Below, in pieces: positions 58,596-64,000 of a stretch of DNA of 64,000 bases. Every line of letters starts with the position of its first letter. The first letter of the stretch is position 1. The notes beneath the pieces are model-generated. The model had not been told where the DNA came from. It worked only from the letters and a program-made list of their open reading frames with translations, and did no database searches. This DNA comes from Medicago truncatula (taxonomy: Eukaryota; Streptophyta; Magnoliopsida; Fabales; Fabaceae), in assembly GCF_003473485.1 (NCBI RefSeq), contig NC_053042.1:48571762-48635761 (forward strand). Direction: 5' to 3'. Both the position numbers and the translations under genes were made by a program.

Positions 58596-58722
58596 ATATC
58601 CGTGTGCTTAACTCTCAGCTGCTAGAGATATTGCATATTATATTGAGGGGCCGAAGTTCGAACCCCAAATACCCAACTTCTCCATAATTGAATTGCATGA
58701 GCTCTAGCCATTAAACTACTTA
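58596..58722 (-). mobile_element. tRNA-derived SINE
   Basis: On the minus strand an A box (AGTAGTTTAATGGCTAGAGC, from 58720) and a B box (GGGGTTCGAACTTC, near 58665) are followed by ATATGCAATATCTCTAGCAG. It is the same family as 12306-12480 and lies between PHT5 and the PPR gene. Confidence 0.65.
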
Positions 58723-58918
58723 ACAAAAAAAATAAAAAAATGAAGACTTATTATGGTTCTTGTCCTTGATACAGCAATTGTGACTCAATTTTATTCCTTG
58801 CACAAAATAAAATAAATTTTAACGATTGATTAGTCCCTTACATTACACCAATCTTTTAGTATGTAGCATAATGAAAACAAGGGTGTGTGCCTCCACGAAA
58901 CAGTAGCACAGCGTAGAC

Positions 58919-61558
58919 ATGCAAATGCTATGTACCAAAACTTTTTCACTATCCCGCTTCCAAGAAACTTGTTTACGTGTTCTTTCATTCTGCAACTCAA
59001 ACTCTCTCAAAGAAGGAATATGCATTCATAGCCCCATAATCAAACTTGGTCTTCAACATGACTTGTATTTAACCAACAATTTACTCTCTTTATATGCTAA
59101 AACCTTTGGAGTTCATCGAGCACGCCACTTGTTCGATGAAATGCCTAACAGAGACGTCGTATCATGGACAACGATTCTGTCTTCACACACCAAGACTAAG
59201 CATCATTCTGATGCCCTGCAGTTGTTTGATATGATGATAGGTTCTGGTGAGTATCCGAATGAGTTTACACTGTCTAGTGCGTTAAGGTCGTGTTTTGCTT
59301 TAGGAGAGTTTGAACGTGGGATGCAGATTCATTGTTCTGCTGTGAAGCTTGGGTTAGAGATGAATCGTTTTGTTGGAACTTCTTTGGTTGAGTTTTATAC
59401 CAAGTGTGGTTGTTGTAGTGTTGAAGCGTGGAAATTGCTTTCGTTGGTGAAGGATGGCGGTGATGTTGTGTCTTGGACGACAATGTTGTCTTCTTTAGTG
59501 GAAAATGGTAAATGGGGTGAAGCTTTTGAAATCTATGTTAAAATGATTGAATCAGGTGTTTATCCGAATGAATTTACGTTTGTTAAATTGTTAGGTGCCG
59601 TGTCTTCCTTTCTTGGTTTATCGTATGGGAAACTGCTGCATGCACATTTAATCATGTTTGGTGCTGAATTGAATTTGGTGTTGAAGACAGCTGTTGTTGA
59701 TATGTATTCAAAATGCAGACGGATGGTCGATGCTATTAAGGTTTCTAATCTGACACCTGAATATGATGTGTACTTATGGACCACCCTTATCTCTGGATTT
59801 ACTCAAAATTTGCAGGTTAGAGAGGCTATCAGTGTTTTTCGTGATATGGAATTATCTGGCCTCCTACCAAATAATTTTACGTATTCTAGTTTATTGAATG
59901 CTAGCTCCTCAATTTTATCATTGGACTTAGGGGAACAATTTCATTCGCGGGTTATCATTGTTGGACTTGAGGATGATCTTTATATAGGAAATGCACTGGT
60001 TGATATGTACATGAAATGCTCCCACATCACTACAAATGCTGTGAAAGTTTTTAGAGAGATAACATCACCAAATGTCATGTGTTGGACTTCTTTGATTGCT
60101 GGTTTTGCAGAAAAAAGATTAGAAGATTCTTTTCAGTTGTTTGCTGAGATGCAAGCAGCAGGAGTAAGACCGAATTCCTTTACAATGTCTGCCATTCTTG
60201 GAGCTTGCAGCAAAACGAGGTCTCTTGTTCCAACAATGATGCTCCATGGACATATCATAAAAACAAAAGTAGACATAGATATAGCTGTTGCGAATGCTCT
60301 TGTAGATACTTATGCTGGAGTGGGGATGATTGACGAGGCATGGTCTGTAATTGGTACAATGAATCTTAGAGATTCAATCACGTACACATGTTTAGCCGCA
60401 AGGCTAAACCAGAAGGGGCATCATGGAATGGCATTAAAAGTTTTGATTCACATGTGCAATGATGGGATTAAAATGGATGAATTTAGCTTGGCAAGTTTCT
60501 TATCAGCTGCAGCTGGCTTAGGCACTATGGAAACTGGAAAGCAGCTGCATTGTTATTCTGTCAAATCAGGCTTCCAGAGATGTCACTCAGTTTCAAACAG
60601 CTTAGTTCACTTGTACAGCAAATGTGGTAGTATTCACGATGCAAATAGAGCTTTTAAAGATATTAGTGAGCCAGATGCATTTTCATGGAACGGTTTGATA
60701 TCTGGATTTTCTTGGAATGGCTTGATATCCCATGCTCTTTCTACTTTTGATGACATGAGGTTAGCAGGAGTTAAACCTGATTCTATAACACTGTTGTCGC
60801 TGATTTCTGCTTGCAGCCATGGCGGCTTATTAGAACTGGGTCTTGAGTATTTCCATTCTATGCAAAAAGAATACCATATAACCCCAAAACTAGATCACTA
60901 CATGTGTTTAGTTGATCTTCTTGGTAGAGGTGGTCGCCTAGAGGAAGCTATGGGAGTTATTGAAAAAATGTCTTTCAAGCCAGACTCTTTGATTTGTAAA
61001 ACTTTATTAAATGCTTGCAATTTACACGGAAATGTTGCTCTAGGAGAAGATATGGCAAGGCGATGTCTTGAGCTTGATCCATCTGATCCTGCAATATATT
61101 TGTTGCTTGCAAACTTATATGACAACGCTGGACTCTCTGATTTTGGAGAGAAGACACGTCGGTTGATGAGAGAAAGAGGTTTAAGGAGAAGTCCTGGGCA
61201 GTGCTGGATGGAGATAAGAAGCAGAGTTCATCACTTCTCCGCAGGAGAGAAGATAAACGAAGACGAGATTACTGAAAAGCTGGAGTTTCTTATAACTGAA
61301 TTTAGGAATAGGCGGTATCAATACCAAGAGAATGAAGATAAGTTTTACCACCCAGAGCAATTGGCAGTTGCATTTGGTGTTCTTAATGCACCATCTACGT
61401 CTCCAATTCGTATATACAAGAATTCACTGATCTGCTCTCACTGCCATACTTTTATAATGCTTTCCACGCAAGTGATTGGTAGGGAGATAATTATGAGGGA
61501 TAGGAAACGGTTCCATTTCTTTAAGGATGGACAATGTTCTTGCAGAGGTCACCTATGA
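58919..61558 (+). CDS. Pentatricopeptide repeat protein, DYW class (At5g52850-like)
   Basis: One exon of 879 aa without introns, as usual for plant PPR genes. The repeats run from about residue 50 to 690 in P-L-S order; signs are the phrases DVVSWTTILSSHTK, NEFTLSSALRSC, NALVDMYMKCS, DAFSWNGLISGF and DSITLLSLISACSHGG. E and E+ motifs follow (LLANLYDNAGL, RRSPGQCWMEIRSR), then a DYW deaminase-type domain with the HPE catalytic His/Glu, CSHCH zinc ligands and CSC. The last three residues are GHL instead of DYW, and the segment between E+ and HPE looks shorter than usual. Such proteins bind organelle RNA and edit C to U. The N-terminus (basic, Ser/Thr/Cys-rich, few acids) could target a plastid or mitochondrion. 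Confidence 0.92.
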   Translation: MQMLCTKTFSLSRFQETCLRVLSFCNSNSLKEGICIHSPIIKLGLQHDLYLTNNLLSLYAKTFGVHRARHLFDEMPNRDVVSWTTILSSHTKTKHHSDALQLFDMMIGSGEYPNEFTLSSALRSCFALGEFERGMQIHCSAVKLGLEMNRFVGTSLVEFYTKCGCCSVEAWKLLSLVKDGGDVVSWTTMLSSLVENGKWGEAFEIYVKMIESGVYPNEFTFVKLLGAVSSFLGLSYGKLLHAHLIMFGAELNLVLKTAVVDMYSKCRRMVDAIKVSNLTPEYDVYLWTTLISGFTQNLQVREAISVFRDMELSGLLPNNFTYSSLLNASSSILSLDLGEQFHSRVIIVGLEDDLYIGNALVDMYMKCSHITTNAVKVFREITSPNVMCWTSLIAGFAEKRLEDSFQLFAEMQAAGVRPNSFTMSAILGACSKTRSLVPTMMLHGHIIKTKVDIDIAVANALVDTYAGVGMIDEAWSVIGTMNLRDSITYTCLAARLNQKGHHGMALKVLIHMCNDGIKMDEFSLASFLSAAAGLGTMETGKQLHCYSVKSGFQRCHSVSNSLVHLYSKCGSIHDANRAFKDISEPDAFSWNGLISGFSWNGLISHALSTFDDMRLAGVKPDSITLLSLISACSHGGLLELGLEYFHSMQKEYHITPKLDHYMCLVDLLGRGGRLEEAMGVIEKMSFKPDSLICKTLLNACNLHGNVALGEDMARRCLELDPSDPAIYLLLANLYDNAGLSDFGEKTRRLMRERGLRRSPGQCWMEIRSRVHHFSAGEKINEDEITEKLEFLITEFRNRRYQYQENEDKFYHPEQLAVAFGVLNAPSTSPIRIYKNSLICSHCHTFIMLSTQVIGREIIMRDRKRFHFFKDGQCSCRGHL

Positions 61559-63863
61559 TGCAGAAACATTTCCTTCGTTTTTGCTAAATATATTGCATGG
61601 ACGATCCTAGAATTTGTGCGTCATTTATATTGTAGCAAGGTAAAGTGAAAATCAAACTATGGTCTGTATTAATCTAGCTGAAGGAAAGATAACAAATATT
61701 GTTGATGATACATAAGTAAGCTAGTTTACCCTTGCAATTAAAACAGGTTCCATGCTATTACGGACTAGAAGGATTGCTGAGTCATATAACTGGAAAAATA
61801 TCATGTTATCTTGGAAAATAACAACTTTCCTTTATCACCATGAAAAGAATTGGATGAGTAGAATTTTTGTAAATAATGAATTTAATTTCTTATATTATGT
61901 TGTTTTTAAATAAGAATTACTCAATCTCAAATTTTCATTTGCTTATTTTTTATTTTTTACTCCAATTGATGGATGAAGGAGAAGCGCATGCTCCATATTG
62001 TGAATTAGATCTAACTGGTTGTTTGTGCTTAGCATGTTGAAGGGTGAATTGTGTAATGATATCTTATTCCTTCTTGAGCACCTCAAGGTAGGTGACCTTT
62101 TGTGGTTTTTAACAAAAAAAATGCCAATACTCTGAGACTGAAATTATTCATTAACCAATATCCTTAGAAAACTCAAGATGTTATTGCTCTTTTAGGTGAA
62201 GATGTAAAAGCATCAGCTCCCAAGTTGAAGATTCATGTTACAATGTGAACTAGTTTATGGTTATCAGTTTTCCTAAAAATATTGACATCAATAATGCTAG
62301 AAAGAGGTAACAAGGAGCATATGGTGGCTGCAAAAGAAATAAAATAAAATAGATGCATGTTAATAAAACAATTGTTCAGTATATTTCCACATTTCAGACA
62401 GCACTTTCCCATCTAAGCATATTATGTGTTCTCTCCAACCCATCAATCTTATTATTTACACTAAATTAATACAGTTAATTTGTAATTCCATGTTCATATT
62501 AATCATATGTTGTATTTCCATTATAGATATATTTTGTATCGCCCTTGTGAAAACGGATACTATGTCGTTGGAACAGGATAATCAGGTTCTTGAGCTATTA
62601 TTTTGAATAACATAATGATGTTTTTGTCCTACACTTGCAACATGATATTGTTGAGCATTCACGTGAGAATTTCTTTTGGGTCTGTAATCCATGTGTTACT
62701 GTGTTAATCATTGTGAAAATTCTACTTTTTATATTATTATTTGAGACTGTTGATCTTGAAGCTTCCAAGCCTATTTCTTTAGTCCATGGAGGATGATCTT
62801 CAAATAAAAGGATAAAGGCAAGCAGTGGCAGTTTCTCCTTTCTGCAATCTCATTTGTTAAAATATTATTTGTCATTATCCTTTCTAAAGACTTGAATATT
62901 TTACTAAATATGACCATTTTTTGTGTTACAGAACAACGAGTTTGAACAGTTTGTCTAGTTAATCCATCGTGAATGGAAACTAAATTGAAGATTGTTGCTC
63001 TTAATAAGAATTATTTGCTTGGAATGCTTGACCCTCACTTTGACCTTTCTTTTTCCAACTTGGGGGATTGCCATTGAGTTTCAAACATCTTTCACATGCA
63101 TTCCATGCATGTTTGCAGTGATCACACCAATGTTTGTTCGACTTCTTACTTTCATTGAAGTTTCTAGTATATAGCAAGAGGCGAACATTTAGATTATGAA
63201 CTTCGAGATGAGTTACCCATCAAGATTTTTTGTCCTGCCTCGTCTCTCCTTTATTCCTGAAAACATTTCATAAATAGTTGGTAGTGGCATCTTCCCCAAT
63301 ATTCTGCCACTCACTTCTTCAAGATTTTTATTCCACCCACAAAGAATTATAAAGAAATTATCATTTTCTTGCAATTTAATAAACAGAACACTATTTTATA
63401 CAAAGAAACAAACGATTATAAAATCTTTTATTGACATGGCAGGTATTTGGTGGAAGATTGTTACGGTACTTTGATATGGAGAATCAGAACCACATGAGAC
63501 CTCTCGATCCACATTTTCATTGCAATGAAATGTTGATGTTGCATAATGATGCTTAGAGAATCTCAAAGATGCAACAACAAAACTCAAAAACAACCTATTG
63601 CATTTAAGTTTTAAATTATGAACAAAAATACACGTTTTTGGAACAATCCCATAAGTACATTAGAAAATGTCCCTAAATATTGTTCTTAAACTACGTCATT
63701 TGGTCCTTATTACGAAAAGAAAACAAAAAGCATCAAAACCAGTTGTGACATTTATCTAATAGTCTCCAATTTTTTCTTATAACCTTATATACAAAATGAA
63801 AAAAAAAAAAAAACTCAACCGTGAAAGTGATTGAAGACCACCAAGTACCTTCCTTGGTCATGG
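61559..63863. other. Intergenic sequence downstream of the PPR gene
   Basis: Starts with the PPR 3' UTR. I see no gene and no clear repeat. Short open frames resemble nothing I know. Confidence 0.4.
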
Positions 63864-64000
63864 TTAGGAAGGAATATCACAACTATCTTCACCATCATCA
63901 TCAGTTTCAATTTCCATGTCGATGTCTTCTTCTTCTTCAGCAAAAGAGTTTGGTGCTAAAGAAGAGCAAGAAGAAATTGAGCTGTTGGGTTGACCAGAAA
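63864..64000 (-). CDS. C-terminal end of an unidentified acidic protein (partial)
   Basis: On the minus strand 44 codons run from the window edge to a TAA at 63864-63866. The text is Ser-rich (SSISSCSSLAPNSF), then strongly acidic (EEEEDIDMEIETDDDGEDS), ending CDIPS. Codon use and the acidic tail look like real coding sequence, for example the end of a nuclear or regulatory protein, but the family cannot be named from this piece. Confidence 0.5.
   Translation of the reverse strand, partial: SGQPNSSISSCSSLAPNSFAEEEEDIDMEIETDDDGEDSCDIPS

Noticed and set aside
1-64000. CRISPR arrays, operons or bacterial-type systems
   Set aside because: The window is clearly plant nuclear DNA with spliced genes; no regularly spaced repeats of that type exist.

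Overview
The window is nuclear DNA of a flowering plant: AT-rich, with short GT-AG exons separated by introns full of small transposons. The gene set and the repeats (Stowaway, hAT and Mutator-type MITEs, tRNA-derived SINEs with a GCTTCTTAAAA-type tail) suggest a papilionoid legume close to Medicago. The species is inferred, not proven. Exon models were built by hand from reading frame, splice sites and remembered family sequences. All complete models close in frame.

Layout. 1-1588 is the 3' part of an AAA+ ATPase gene, followed by a complete tandem copy at 4439-10521 (785 aa). An F-box gene lies at 12710-16519; its fifth exon carries an in-frame SINE-like insertion. A reticulon-like (RTNLB) gene (18198-20025, minus) is tail-to-tail with it. 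20.3-24.2 kb is a transposon patch (Helitron-like ends, a 970-bp Mutator-like element, SINE and LINE pieces). A chloroplast DUF2301-type membrane protein gene (24535-26760, minus) follows. 26.8-37.8 kb is intergenic and holds a 540-bp inverted repeat, LINE and SINE copies, a plastid ndhH fragment and several foldback elements. A MAKR5-like gene (38003-39033) and an intronless ABCG8-like half-transporter gene (46872-48704) come next, then a nested Mutator composite (50173-52587), an SPX-MFS vacuolar phosphate transporter gene (53426-57525, minus), a DYW-type PPR gene (58919-61558) and the last codons of an unidentified minus-strand gene at the right edge.

How the genes relate. They do not form a pathway. 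From memory, AAA ATPase, F-box, MAKR5, ABCG8 and PPR match the Arabidopsis run At5g52882, At5g52880, At5g52870, At5g52860 and At5g52850 in order. The reticulon, DUF2301 and PHT5 genes are interspersed.

Most unusual signals. (1) At least a dozen micro-insertions of about 12-22 bp, each an A or T run plus a few bases, flanked by 8-17-bp direct repeats; they look like retroposition events that copied only a tail. (2) The SINE-like insertion inside the F-box coding exon: 114 bp including its target duplication, so the frame is kept. (3) At least seven elements with exact 9- or 10-bp target duplications, one carrying a trace of MuDR transposase coding sequence.
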